The notes under the pieces were generated by a model. It searched no databases and was not told the DNA's origin. It saw nothing but the letters and a program-made list of their open reading frames with translations. Of a stretch of DNA of 64,000 nt, positions 51,030-60,049 are shown piece after piece. Position numbers and translations under genes: made by a program. The stretch spans positions 98,055-162,054 of the forward strand of contig JBEKIX010000003.1 of NCBI GenBank assembly GCA_050011535.1, given 5' to 3'. Positions within the stretch are counted from its first letter, which is position 1. Each line of letters starts with the position of its first letter. Source of the DNA: JAFNAG01 sp050011535 (GTDB lineage: Bacteria > Acidobacteriota > UBA6911).

Positions 51030-51884
51030 CTATTCGAGATCGGAGAAGGCAATCAGCACAGCCCCGGAGCGCGACAGCGCCTCCCTGGATTCCGGTGCGA
51101 TCAGGGCACGATACTCCTCCGCATGCTTGTAGTCCCCCATGTGGCGCGCAATCTCCGGGCAAGTCCGCGTGGCCGGATGAAAGTATATTTCCGTGATTCC
51201 GTGCGGCAGCACCTTGAGAAACTCCAGCACAACGTCGACGGTCATCCTGCCGCTCTCCGCGATGCCGAAGACGCGATCATTGGTCCGGATGCCCGCCCGG
51301 CGGAGTTTCGTCTTCATAAGAGTCAGCCAGGGAAAGAGGAAGAGCGCGAACGCCAGTTTTCGTCCCAGATGTCTGTGCGTCGCGCGCCACGCGAGCACAG
51401 GAGGCTCAAACGGCAGCCGGACAGTGCGCAGTCCATACTCTCGCCCTACCTTGATAATCAACCTCAGCACCTGCGGATGCAGATGCATATGATTGTGCGC
51501 ATTTACATGATCCAGCGGCAGACCGGTCTTGCGAAAAGCCTCGAACTGCGCGCGTGTCTCCGCTTCGAGCTGCCGGCGCGTCCGCGGACGAAAAAAAAAG
51601 TTGAAACCGGCACGGACTAGGTGAGTGGAAAACTCTCCCTTGCCGTCCACGAGGCACGGCACCTGCCCTGGTGGCAACACGGGCCGTCCTTCGACCAGCA
51701 CTAGATGCAGACCGACGCGCAATGAGGGCAGGCAGCGCGCTTTCTCGACTGCATCTTGTGCAGCCGCCCCGCCGACGATCAGGCTGGCAGATGTAAGAAT
51801 GCCGTGGCGATGCGCTTCCACGATCGCCTCATTGACAGGAACCGCCAGTCCGAAATCGTCCCCGGTAATGATTACTTGTTTCAA
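51030..51884 (-). CDS. hpnK: HpnK-type hopanoid deacetylase (YdjC/ChbG fold)
   Basis: 284 residues from TTG 51884, which overlaps the hpnI TGA as TTGA; this start matches the family length, whereas the longer frame upstream is not homologous. Motifs: VIITGDDFGLAVPVNEAIVE with metal-binding Asp, HLVLVEGRP, and DHVNAHNHMHLHPQVL with metal-binding histidines. HpnK removes the acetyl group from N-acetylglucosaminyl-bacteriohopanetetrol made by HpnI. The neighbouring hpnI supports this over a chitooligosaccharide role. Confidence 0.85.
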   Translation of the reverse strand: MKQVIITGDDFGLAVPVNEAIVEAHRHGILTSASLIVGGAAAQDAVEKARCLPSLRVGLHLVLVEGRPVLPPGQVPCLVDGKGEFSTHLVRAGFNFFFRPRTRRQLEAETRAQFEAFRKTGLPLDHVNAHNHMHLHPQVLRLIIKVGREYGLRTVRLPFEPPVLAWRATHRHLGRKLAFALFLFPWLTLMKTKLRRAGIRTNDRVFGIAESGRMTVDVVLEFLKVLPHGITEIYFHPATRTCPEIARHMGDYKHAEEYRALIAPESREALSRSGAVLIAFSDLE

Positions 51885-53068
51885 GGGCGCGTCTCCCGCG
51901 CTACCAGCCGCCCATCTCGAGTGAGGGTAAACTGGGAACCGCGCCAGACTGTCGTGCGCTTGGCGAAGGCCAGGAACCAGGACGCCAGAGATAGAACATC
52001 CCGTGCCGGCAGCAGTCCGATGCTTTTCACGCCCTCGCGATCGCCAAAGCCCCAACCCAGAATCACCGCCGCAGTCGCCATCCTCAAAACCAGCGCGCCC
52101 GCCAAAACACCCAGTCCCAGGGGGTCGCAGAAACGTGCCAGGGCAAACAGAATTGCAAATGGCGTGGAGCGGATCACCGCGGTAGCAAGAAAGGCCCATG
52201 GCCGCGCGGCGCGCGTGTTCTGATCCCAGTAGACTTGGTGGCCCCACCATTGAGCGGGGGTTTTGAGATCGACCATCGTGTCGACCAGGTAAGGAACGAT
52301 CTCAATCTTCTTTCCCGAGCTCCAAATGCGGCGCCCCATCTCGTAGTCCTCGACCAGGTAATCCGCCAAACCCTCCAGACCGCCGATCTCCGCCAGTGTC
52401 GAGCGCCGCAGGGCCGCAGAGGCGCCCAGGCAGAATTTGGAGGCGCCCGTGATGTGAGCGAAAACTACGTTGGCCATGAAATCGGCGTTCAGCGTTAGCA
52501 GTTCCATCTTTTCGAACCAGGAATCGGCGCAGGCAGCCTTATACAGCGTGCAGACGCAGCCGACATCGGGATCGGCAAGCGGGGCGACAATGGTCTTCAA
52601 ATAGTCCGGTTTCAGGAATACATCGCTGTCGCTGATCACAAGGATGCCATGCCGGGCGTGAAGGAGGCCGCCGATCATGTTGTTGATCTTGCCGTTGCTG
52701 CCGGCGCGGCAGTTCTCGATCGCTACCGTCACCCGCTCCTCGCCGAATTCGCGCTGCAGCTCCATCAACAGCGGGATCGCCGGATCTCCGAGCTCCTGGA
52801 CAGAAAAGACGACCTGAAAATCCGGATAATCCTGGATGCAGGTACTGCGGAGGTTTTGGCGCTGGTTTTTTTCCAGCCCGTACACCGGCTTCAGGACGGT
52901 CACGGGCGGCCAGGAAGCAAACCCGTGTGCGGCAGGCCGTTGGCGACGCATGCGAAAGCAAGCTACCGCAATCAAGCACAGCAGTGCATAGATCGATCCG
53001 CCCAGGGTGGGCACCAGGAAAACCCAGGCAAGAAACTGTCGCGCGGCGGTCAGGGCATTTCCGTGCAT
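51881..53068 (-). CDS. hpnI: HpnI-type hopanoid glycosyltransferase
   Basis: 395 residues from ATG 53068, eight bases after GGAG. One N-terminal span (FLAWVFLVPTLGGSIYALLCLIAVA) and C-terminal hydrophobic segments surround a GT2 domain related to ceramide glucosyltransferase. It has PPVTVLKPVYGLE, AGSNGKINNMIGGL, DSDV at the DxD position, LVEDYEMGRRI and a HQVYWDQNTR motif in the (Q/R)xxRW region. HpnI transfers N-acetylglucosamine to bacteriohopanetetrol. It begins 10 bases after pdxB and is coupled to hpnK. Other hpn genes are not in the window. Confidence 0.88.
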   Translation of the reverse strand: MHGNALTAARQFLAWVFLVPTLGGSIYALLCLIAVACFRMRRQRPAAHGFASWPPVTVLKPVYGLEKNQRQNLRSTCIQDYPDFQVVFSVQELGDPAIPLLMELQREFGEERVTVAIENCRAGSNGKINNMIGGLLHARHGILVISDSDVFLKPDYLKTIVAPLADPDVGCVCTLYKAACADSWFEKMELLTLNADFMANVVFAHITGASKFCLGASAALRRSTLAEIGGLEGLADYLVEDYEMGRRIWSSGKKIEIVPYLVDTMVDLKTPAQWWGHQVYWDQNTRAARPWAFLATAVIRSTPFAILFALARFCDPLGLGVLAGALVLRMATAAVILGWGFGDREGVKSIGLLPARDVLSLASWFLAFAKRTTVWRGSQFTLTRDGRLVARETRP

Positions 53069-53078
53069 CCTCGGTCTC

Positions 53079-54239
53079 CTAGGCTCCGCCAGTGTCAACT
53101 GCCGCAGTCATGACTTGAAAACCGATCGCCGCAAGAATCGGCTGAAGGCCGCTCTCCTCGGGAACTTCAACGAGAAAGTTCGAGAATTCCGGGCGCAGCG
53201 CATATGCATTGCGCAGCAGGTCGAAACTGAAAAGCGGCGCAGTTCCACCTGATTGTGACAGGGACTTCAAGGCGGCATCATCTTTCAAAATATCGTACAC
53301 CTGCAACACGACCGAGCGTACGGCTTCCTGGCCCCGCGCGCCGTGCTCGACACATAGCTTCCGAGGCTGTGGAAACAGGCTTCCGGTATCCCATTCCGAT
53401 CGAATCTGGAAATACCGGCACAGTTCCTGAAAAATCATCAGGGTTCCGCGCACTTTGGCGTCGAGACTGGAACCCGCGATATGGGGCGTGCCGAGATCCG
53501 TCAGGGCCAGAAGATCGCTATCGATCATCGGTTCCCCTTCCCACACATCGAGGATCGCGCCACCAATGCGGCGCTCGCGCAACGCGTGTTTCAGATCCGA
53601 TCCGCAAACTACAGAGCCGCGCGACGAGTTGATGACGACTTGCCTGCGCGACAGGTGTTCGAGCATACTGCGGTCGATCATGTGGAAGGTAGGATATGGC
53701 CCTTGTGTCGTGAGCGGCACGTGCAGCGTGAGCACGTCCGCGTGGAGCACGTCATCGAGGAAGCCATAACGCGAGTTGCCTGTGCTCTCACGGAGGGGCG
53801 GATCGCAGAGCAGCACTTCCATGCCGAGCGCTCTCGTCTTTCTCTCGACCAGGGAACCGACGTGGCCGGCTCCGATGATGCCTATGGATTTGCCAAGCAA
53901 TTCCCATCCTCTGCGATCGGCAGTCACCAGGAGCGAGGCCAAAACCCACTCGGATACGGGATTGGCATTGCTTCCGGCGGCATCAGCTACCCGGATGCCG
54001 GCGGCCTTCAGGAACTTCAGGTCAAGGTGGTCAATGCCGGTTGTGACCGTGCCGACGAACCGCACGGAGCTCCCATCCAGAAGGTCAGCATCCACGCGGG
54101 TCACCGAGCGCACGATCAAAGCCTCGGCGTTACGCAGGTCCACGGCACGCACTGATCTTCCCGTAAAAGGCTTGACATCCCCCAAAGGAGTGAGTGCAGA
54201 TTGCAGATAAGGTATGGCCTCGTCAATCGCTATGATCAT
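53079..54239 (-). CDS. pdxB: Erythronate-4-phosphate dehydrogenase
   Basis: 386 residues, the usual PdxB length with the PdxB-specific C-terminal dimerisation region. Motifs: NAEALIVRSVTRVDADLLDG, GTVTTGIDHLDL, SIGIIGAGHVGSLV nucleotide loop, VVINSSRGSVV with the catalytic Arg, and GTPHIAGSSLDAK with the catalytic His. It oxidises 4-phosphoerythronate in DXP-dependent pyridoxal phosphate synthesis. AAGGTGAG precedes the ATG. It is first in an operon with hpnI-hpnK. The DegT enzyme further along uses PLP, but a functional link is speculative. Confidence 0.93.
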   Translation of the reverse strand: MIIAIDEAIPYLQSALTPLGDVKPFTGRSVRAVDLRNAEALIVRSVTRVDADLLDGSSVRFVGTVTTGIDHLDLKFLKAAGIRVADAAGSNANPVSEWVLASLLVTADRRGWELLGKSIGIIGAGHVGSLVERKTRALGMEVLLCDPPLRESTGNSRYGFLDDVLHADVLTLHVPLTTQGPYPTFHMIDRSMLEHLSRRQVVINSSRGSVVCGSDLKHALRERRIGGAILDVWEGEPMIDSDLLALTDLGTPHIAGSSLDAKVRGTLMIFQELCRYFQIRSEWDTGSLFPQPRKLCVEHGARGQEAVRSVVLQVYDILKDDAALKSLSQSGGTAPLFSFDLLRNAYALRPEFSNFLVEVPEESGLQPILAAIGFQVMTAAVDTGGA

Positions 54240-54312
54240 CTCTCACCTTTAAAAAGACCCATATATCAGGCTTTCCCGTTGAAAATCAATCTCCTGTCTG
54301 ATTCTTGCAAGG

Positions 54313-55008
54313 CTACTCCGATAAAAGGCTGCGCGCCCGCTCGAACACGGCGTGGAACATGGAGCGCTTCAAACGGCCGGTCTGCGTGTTTTGCTGACTG
54401 GGATGATAAGAAGACAGAAGCGTGACCTCTCCGAGGAAGTCCCATTCGCCCGCATGACGGAACTGCAGGGCGCGATCGCCGGGAATCCGGCCCCGGTTCT
54501 CCGTCCAGGCCTTCAGGAAGGCTCGGAACGCGATCTGGCCAAGTACCACGATGACGCGTTTGCGCTCGAGCAAGTGCAACTCACGGCACAGATAGGGACG
54601 GCAGCTGTCGAGTTCCCGGGGCAACGGCTTGTTGAGAGGAGGAGCGCAACGCAGGACAGCGGTGATCAGGCAGTTGTTCAAACGCAGGCCATCCTCCCGG
54701 TTGGTCGATTCCGGTTGGCTCGCAAAGCCGAATCGGTGAAGCGCTTCAAACAGCCACTCTCCGCTCCGATCGCCGGTGAACATGCGGCCGGTCCTGTTCG
54801 CGCCGTGGGCTGCCGGCGCGAGTCCGATGATGAGCAGCCGCGCCCCCGGATCGCCGAACGCCGGAATCGGCCGGCCCCAGTATTCCTGGGACTGAAACCG
54901 GCGCACCTTTTCGGACGCCACGTGCTCGCGCCAGGCGACAAGGCGAGGGCATTTGCGGCATCGGATGATAGAATCCTGCAATTGAAAAAAAATCTCTCCA
55001 GAGTTCAC
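54313..55008 (-). CDS. Uracil-DNA glycosylase family 5 (UDGb)
   Basis: 231 residues from GTG 55008, seven bases after AAGG. Fe-S cysteines: CRKC (C17, C20) and the later pair in RCAPPLNKPLPRELDSC. The active-site loop is GLAPAAHGANRTGRMFTGDRSG, whose GLAPA sequence (no Asp/Asn general base) marks family 5. The C-terminal loop is SSYHPSQQNTQTG. It removes uracil, and probably other deaminated bases, from DNA. It is monocistronic. Confidence 0.92.
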   Translation of the reverse strand: MNSGEIFFQLQDSIIRCRKCPRLVAWREHVASEKVRRFQSQEYWGRPIPAFGDPGARLLIIGLAPAAHGANRTGRMFTGDRSGEWLFEALHRFGFASQPESTNREDGLRLNNCLITAVLRCAPPLNKPLPRELDSCRPYLCRELHLLERKRVIVVLGQIAFRAFLKAWTENRGRIPGDRALQFRHAGEWDFLGEVTLLSSYHPSQQNTQTGRLKRSMFHAVFERARSLLSE

Positions 55009-55154
55009 GCAAAAACCTTATCAAAAATAATGACGCGACGGGCGCAAATATTGAGTAAACAACGGCCGCCCGGAAGACGGTCGTTGTTTACTCAATAGAA
55101 TTGTTGTGAGCGATATGCGCCTTGGCTGATAATGCACCGATCCTTGGAGGCCCT

Positions 55155-56618
55155 ATGGGTATTGGCAATGACAGTGGACTGACGATTACGCGCCTGGCGC
55201 CTTTGATTCGGCGGGGCAAACTCTCGCCGGTCGAACTGACGCGCTTTATGCTGGACCGCATCGGAAAACTGGAGTCCGGTCTCAATTCATATATTACGAT
55301 CACCGCCGATCAGGCGATGGTGCAGGCCAGGCAGGCAGACAAGGAGATTGCCCGGGGCGCATATCGCGGCGTGCTTCACGGCATTCCGATCTGCCTGAAG
55401 GACCTGTTCTGGACGAAGAATGTACGCACGACGGCGGGATCCAAAATCCTGCGGAACTTCGTCCCTGCGGAAAATGCGGCGGTCGTGGATCGACTTTTCG
55501 AAGCAGGCGCCATTTTGCTTGGGAAGACCAATCTGCACGAATTTGCTTTCGGCGCGACCAGTATCAATCCTCATTATGGTCCCGTGCGCAATCCATGGGC
55601 GTCCGATCACATGTCCGGTGGGTCGAGTGGTGGAAGTGCGGCGGCAGTCACAGCTGGCCTTGCGGTCGCCTCCCTGGGCACCGATACCGGCGGGTCGATC
55701 CGCATTCCGGCAGCGGCCTGCGGCTGCGTTGGGCTCAAGCCTACCTATGGCAGGGTCCCGGTTTACGGCGTGATCCCACTATCCCCGAGCCTGGATCATG
55801 TCGGGCCGATCTGCCGGAGCGTGTGGGATGCGGCGCTGATGTTAGAGATCATCGCGGGCGAGGATACCCGCGACTCTCTAAGCTTCGGGCCCCGCGGAGC
55901 ACGTTTCACGCGGAGTCTCGGCAAGGGATTGCGCGGCCTTCGCATAGGAGTGCCAAAACAATACTTTTTTGACCGGCTGCAATACCAGGTGCGCCGCAAC
56001 GTAGTCAGAGCAATCGAGACCCTCGAGCAGAACGGCGCCGAGCTCGAAGAGATCAAACTCAAGTCAATGGAAGAGACTGCGCGGCTGGCCGGCGAGATTA
56101 CCGTTGCGGAAGCCCTCGTCTATCATTGGAAGTGGCTGCGGAAACAGCCTCAGAATTACGGTCCCGATGTTCGGGTACGACTCAAAGAGGGAATGGAGGA
56201 ATCTGCACTGACCTACCTTCTGGCCATGCAAATGCGACAAGTCTATGCTCAGGGATTCGCAGATGATTTGAGCAGGGTCGATCTGCTTGCGGCTCCCGCT
56301 CTGCCCGTGGCTGCGCCCCGCATTGAGGATGAAGAGGTCGAAGTAGGGCGAGGCAAGGAGAACGTGCGCGTCGCGCTTCTGAGCCTTACGCGTCCCGGGA
56401 ATCTGACGCGCCTGCCTGCCATCACTGTGCCTTGCGGCTTTACCTCCGAAGGCCTGCCTACCGGTCTTCAACTGATCGGCCGAAAAATGGCTGAGGAGAC
56501 GGTATTGCGCGCCGCCTACGCCTACGAACAGCTGACACCCTGGCACGAGATGTTTCCCCCTGATCCCGTCAAGAAACACCCGGGTGAACAGCGAAGCCAA
56601 CGCTCCCGCTCTTCGTGA
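55155..56618 (+). CDS. Amidase signature family enzyme (GatA-like)
   Basis: 487 residues from ATG 55155, five bases after GGAGG. Triad: K82 in LKDLFW, cis-Ser S157 in MSGGSSGGSAAA, nucleophile S181 in DTGGSIRIPAA, all intact. It resembles GatA and aliphatic or aromatic amidases (KPTYGRVPVYGVIPLSPSLDHVGP). No gatB or gatC is adjacent, so tRNA-amidotransferase function cannot be assumed. It lies 37 bases before nadE. Confidence 0.88.
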   Translation: MGIGNDSGLTITRLAPLIRRGKLSPVELTRFMLDRIGKLESGLNSYITITADQAMVQARQADKEIARGAYRGVLHGIPICLKDLFWTKNVRTTAGSKILRNFVPAENAAVVDRLFEAGAILLGKTNLHEFAFGATSINPHYGPVRNPWASDHMSGGSSGGSAAAVTAGLAVASLGTDTGGSIRIPAAACGCVGLKPTYGRVPVYGVIPLSPSLDHVGPICRSVWDAALMLEIIAGEDTRDSLSFGPRGARFTRSLGKGLRGLRIGVPKQYFFDRLQYQVRRNVVRAIETLEQNGAELEEIKLKSMEETARLAGEITVAEALVYHWKWLRKQPQNYGPDVRVRLKEGMEESALTYLLAMQMRQVYAQGFADDLSRVDLLAAPALPVAAPRIEDEEVEVGRGKENVRVALLSLTRPGNLTRLPAITVPCGFTSEGLPTGLQLIGRKMAEETVLRAAYAYEQLTPWHEMFPPDPVKKHPGEQRSQRSRSS

Positions 56619-56655
56619 TTCACGCGGTTGCTGCTATCCTTTTCCGGGTGATGGT

Positions 56656-58290
56656 ATGAAGATCGCAATCGTGCAGATGAACACTATCGTCGGTGATATT
56701 CACGGCAACCGCGACCGCATTCTGGATGCCATGAGTAACAGCGAGCGCATGGGCGCCGACATGGCGGTGTTTCCCGAACTGGCGTTGACTGGATATCCGC
56801 CCCGCGATCTGCTCGGGCTACATGGATTCGTGGATTCCAACCTGCAGGCCTTGCAGGAACTTGCGGCCCGGTCCAGCCGGATATCCGCCGTTGTCGGTTT
56901 TGTCGATCACAACCTGGAGCGTCAGGGCAAAGAGCTGTACAACGCTGCCGCCTTTCTCTGCGACGGAATCGTCCAAGCCATCATCCACAAAACGCTTCTA
57001 CCCACTTATGATGTCTTCGATGAAGACCGTTATTTTGAACGCTCCCGAGGCGCAAAGCCGGTTTCATTCCGGGGACGCTCGTTGGGGATCACGATCTGCG
57101 AAGACGCGTGGAACGATCAGGATTTCTGGTCCAAGCGGATTTATCGCACGGATCCCGTCCGGAACCAGGTCGCACTGGGCGCCGACCTGATCGTCAACAT
57201 TTCTTCCTCTCCTTTCGAGATGTACAAACCGCTCGTCCGCTATCGCATGCTGCTCAGTCACGTTATGAAATACCGCGTGCCCTTGCTGTACGTCAATCTT
57301 GTGGGGGGCAATGACGATCTGCTCTTCGACGGCAACAGTCTCGCCATAGGGCGGTTGGGAAACGTGATCGCGCAGGGGAAAAGCTTCTCCGAGGACATGT
57401 TGCTCATCGATCCAGATTCCTCTCACGACCAGGGCTATCGTGAGGGAGAGCCGATGCAGAACCTGTTCGAAGTTCTGGTCATGGGAACGCGCGACTATGC
57501 GCGAAAGTGCGGTTTCAAATCGGCGCTGCTGGGCCTGAGCGGCGGCATCGACTCGGCCGTGACCGCATGCATCGCCGCCGAGGCGTTGGGAAGTCAAAAC
57601 GTGCTCGGGGTGTCGATGCCCTCCGCTTATTCGGCGCCGGAGAGCCACGATGACGCCCGGGCGCTGGCGCAGAATCTGCGCATCCGGTTTGAGGTAATAC
57701 CCATCCAGCCCGTCTTCAAGGAATATCGGTCCGTCCTTGCGCCTGCGCTGGAGGGAGTTCCCGAAGACACTACCGAGGAAAATCTTCAGGCTCGGATCCG
57801 CGGCAATATCCTGATGGCGTTGTCGAACAAATTTGGACATCTTGTACTGAGCACCGGCAACAAGTCGGAGCTGGGTGTCGGCTACTGCACGCTTTACGGG
57901 GACATGGCCGGCGGATTGGCCGTGATTTCCGATGTGCCCAAGACAGAAATCTACAGTCTTGCGCGTTACATCAATCGTGATCGGGAGATCATTCCTGAGA
58001 GCACATTAGTGCGTGCTCCGACCGCGGAGCTGCGCCCAAATCAAACGGACCAGGACACTCTTCCTCCATACGAAGTTTTGGATCCCATCCTGCAATTGAT
58101 TGTCGAGGAGCAGAGAAGCCCCGAGGAAGTGATTGCTCGCGGCTATCCGCGCGTCACCGTGGAAGGAGTGGCGAAGCTGGTTGCTCACAGCGAATACAAA
58201 CGCCGCCAGGCGGCGCCGGGCCTGAAGGTCTCTGCGCGCGCCTTCGGGACCGGCAGGCGCATGCCTGTTGCTTGCCGGCTTGCTTACTAG
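56656..58290 (+). CDS. nadE: Glutamine-dependent NAD+ synthetase
   Basis: 544 residues from ATG 56656 (MKIAIVQMNTIVGDIHGN). The nitrilase-type glutaminase domain (~1-260) has Glu in FPELALTGYPPRDLL, Lys in HKTLLPTYDVFDEDRYF and Cys in GITICEDAWN. The synthetase domain follows with LSGGIDSAVTA (ATP loop), STGNKSELGVGYCTLYGDM and the end HSEYKRRQAAPGLKVS. It makes NAD+ from NaAD with glutamine. Its neighbour pncB makes the mononucleotide precursor. Confidence 0.95.
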   Translation: MKIAIVQMNTIVGDIHGNRDRILDAMSNSERMGADMAVFPELALTGYPPRDLLGLHGFVDSNLQALQELAARSSRISAVVGFVDHNLERQGKELYNAAAFLCDGIVQAIIHKTLLPTYDVFDEDRYFERSRGAKPVSFRGRSLGITICEDAWNDQDFWSKRIYRTDPVRNQVALGADLIVNISSSPFEMYKPLVRYRMLLSHVMKYRVPLLYVNLVGGNDDLLFDGNSLAIGRLGNVIAQGKSFSEDMLLIDPDSSHDQGYREGEPMQNLFEVLVMGTRDYARKCGFKSALLGLSGGIDSAVTACIAAEALGSQNVLGVSMPSAYSAPESHDDARALAQNLRIRFEVIPIQPVFKEYRSVLAPALEGVPEDTTEENLQARIRGNILMALSNKFGHLVLSTGNKSELGVGYCTLYGDMAGGLAVISDVPKTEIYSLARYINRDREIIPESTLVRAPTAELRPNQTDQDTLPPYEVLDPILQLIVEEQRSPEEVIARGYPRVTVEGVAKLVAHSEYKRRQAAPGLKVSARAFGTGRRMPVACRLAY

Positions 58291-58338
58291 GAGTGCTTTC
58301 CGATCCTCGGGCGCACTCCGCATTTGAGGAGAGAACTC

Positions 58339-59775
58339 TTGGTCACTGATGCCTTGCTCACCGACTTGTACGAACTCACCATGGCCGCCGGCTATTTGGA
58401 GCAGGGTAAGGCTGGCGATACCGCAACTTTCGATCTGTATTTCCGGCACAATCCCTTCCGCGGCGGCTATGCAATCGCCGCTGGTCTTGAAGATGCTATG
58501 CGCGCTGTGACCACCACCAGATTCAGCGCGGAAGATCTTCACTTCCTGAGCTCGCTCCGGACAACGGCAGGAACGCCTCTGTTTTCGCGGGCATTCCTTG
58601 ATTGCCTAGCTCAGTACCGGTTCCGCGGCAGTGTGTGGGCAATCCCGGAAGGTACGATAGTTTTTCCCAACGAACCTCTCATGCAGGTTCAAGGGAATCT
58701 GATTGAGTGCCAGATGGCAGAGACGATCCTCCTCTGCCATATCAATTTTCAGACTCTCGTGGCAACCAAGGCCGCCCGCATGTGGGAGGCCTCCGGTCAC
58801 GGCTCGATCATCGAATTCGGGTTGCGTCGAGCCCATGGTCCCAACGGCGCCATGAGCGCATCCAGGGCCGCGTTTATCGGGGGAACCGATGCGACCTCGA
58901 ATGTCAAGGGTGCGGCTCTGCTCGGCATGCGCGCCACGGGAACTCACGCCCATAGTTGGATCCAGGCATTCCCTACGGAGCTGGAAGCCTTTCAAGCGTT
59001 CGCCCGATCGTTTCCGGACGATTGTGTTCTGCTCGTCGACACCTACGATGTCCTGCAGAGCGGCATCCCCAATGCGATTCGCGTCGGCAAGGAACTGCAG
59101 GCGCAAGGGCACCGGCTCCTCGGAGTCCGCCTTGACAGCGGCGATCTTGCTTTTCTCAGCAAGCGCGTCCGCGAGATGCTGGACCAGGCGGGCCTGGATC
59201 ATGTCAAGATCGTCGCCTCGAACGAGCTGGACGAATATGTGATTACCGAAATTCTGGCGCAGGGAGGCAAGATCGATCTGTGGGGGGTCGGAACCAAGCT
59301 CGTGACCGCAAGCGGGGAGGAGGGATCCGCCCTGGGCGGCGTCTACAAGATGGTAGAGCACAACGGACAGCCGAAGATAAAACTCAGCAGCAATCCGGAA
59401 AAAATGACCAATCCCGGTTTTAAGAAGGTCGTGCGCTTCATCGGTGACGACGGGCTGATGGAGGCGGATGCACTGGCGCACAGATCGGAGGAGGTCAAGG
59501 ACGGAGAGATTCTCATCATCGATCCGAGCAATCCATTGCGGCGAAAAAAGCTGAGCGCGGGTGTGCGCCTGGAACTGTTACGCCCGGTTCTTGACCGCGG
59601 AGAGTTGGTCTACAAGTTTCCTTCTTTGAATGAAATCCGCTCTCGTCGTATCGACCAGCTGGCACACCTGCACGACAGTTATCGCCGCCTGCACATGCCT
59701 CATGAGTACAAGGTCGGGCTCACGTACACGCTTTGGAGACAAAAGGAGCAGATGTTCGACCAGGAGATGGTCTAG
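58339..59775 (+). CDS. pncB: Nicotinate phosphoribosyltransferase
   Basis: 478 residues from TTG 58339 (LVTDALLTDLYELTMAAGY), seven bases after GAGGAG; a TTG at 58324 is also in frame. Family motifs: FRHNPFRGGYAIAAGLED, EFGLRRAHGPNGAMSASRAA, TSNVKGAALLGMRATGTHAH with the phosphorylated His, and GVRLDSGDLAFLSKRVRE. It converts nicotinate and PRPP to NaMN in NAD salvage. It starts 48 bases after nadE. Confidence 0.94.
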   Translation: MVTDALLTDLYELTMAAGYLEQGKAGDTATFDLYFRHNPFRGGYAIAAGLEDAMRAVTTTRFSAEDLHFLSSLRTTAGTPLFSRAFLDCLAQYRFRGSVWAIPEGTIVFPNEPLMQVQGNLIECQMAETILLCHINFQTLVATKAARMWEASGHGSIIEFGLRRAHGPNGAMSASRAAFIGGTDATSNVKGAALLGMRATGTHAHSWIQAFPTELEAFQAFARSFPDDCVLLVDTYDVLQSGIPNAIRVGKELQAQGHRLLGVRLDSGDLAFLSKRVREMLDQAGLDHVKIVASNELDEYVITEILAQGGKIDLWGVGTKLVTASGEEGSALGGVYKMVEHNGQPKIKLSSNPEKMTNPGFKKVVRFIGDDGLMEADALAHRSEEVKDGEILIIDPSNPLRRKKLSAGVRLELLRPVLDRGELVYKFPSLNEIRSRRIDQLAHLHDSYRRLHMPHEYKVGLTYTLWRQKEQMFDQEMV

Positions 59776-59787
59776 GAAGACAAACCC

Positions 59788-60045
59788 ATGGTCCACTCTG
59801 TGCAGGCGCTGCTCGCCGGCCTCATCGATTATGCCGGACTCTTTCTGCCTGCCGCATTGCCGATGCCGGCGGCGGTGCACAACTATGCGCACTATTGATG
59901 AACAAGACTCATGCTCCCGGCCTCCAGTGCTGGATCCCATCCGCTCGGACCGTTTTGGCCCATAGATTTCGCGACGACCTTATCGCAAGCAGCGCGGTCT
60001 CGGGCATGAGCGAGGATGCGCGCGGCCGTCTTTTGGAATGGACAG
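59788..60045 (+). pseudogene. Decayed gene fragment (AGLIDYAGLF family)
   Basis: ATG 59788, behind AGGAAGACAAACCC, encodes MVHSVQALLAGLIDYAGLFL and ends ...HNYAHY at a TGA (59896-59898). This is the start of a ~300-residue bacterial family known to me by its AGLIDYAGLFPPA motif. A shifted frame then continues with THAPGLQCWIPSARTVL, which resembles the next family segment, before the sequence runs into pcm. I read it as a frameshifted, 3'-deleted remnant; the family's function is unknown. Confidence 0.5.
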
Positions 60046-60049
60046 ACCC

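Noticed and set aside
51885..52250. Upstream extension of hpnK into hpnI
   Set aside because: It overlaps hpnI out of frame and makes a Gly/Arg-rich sequence unlike the family; the TTGA junction gives the normal length.
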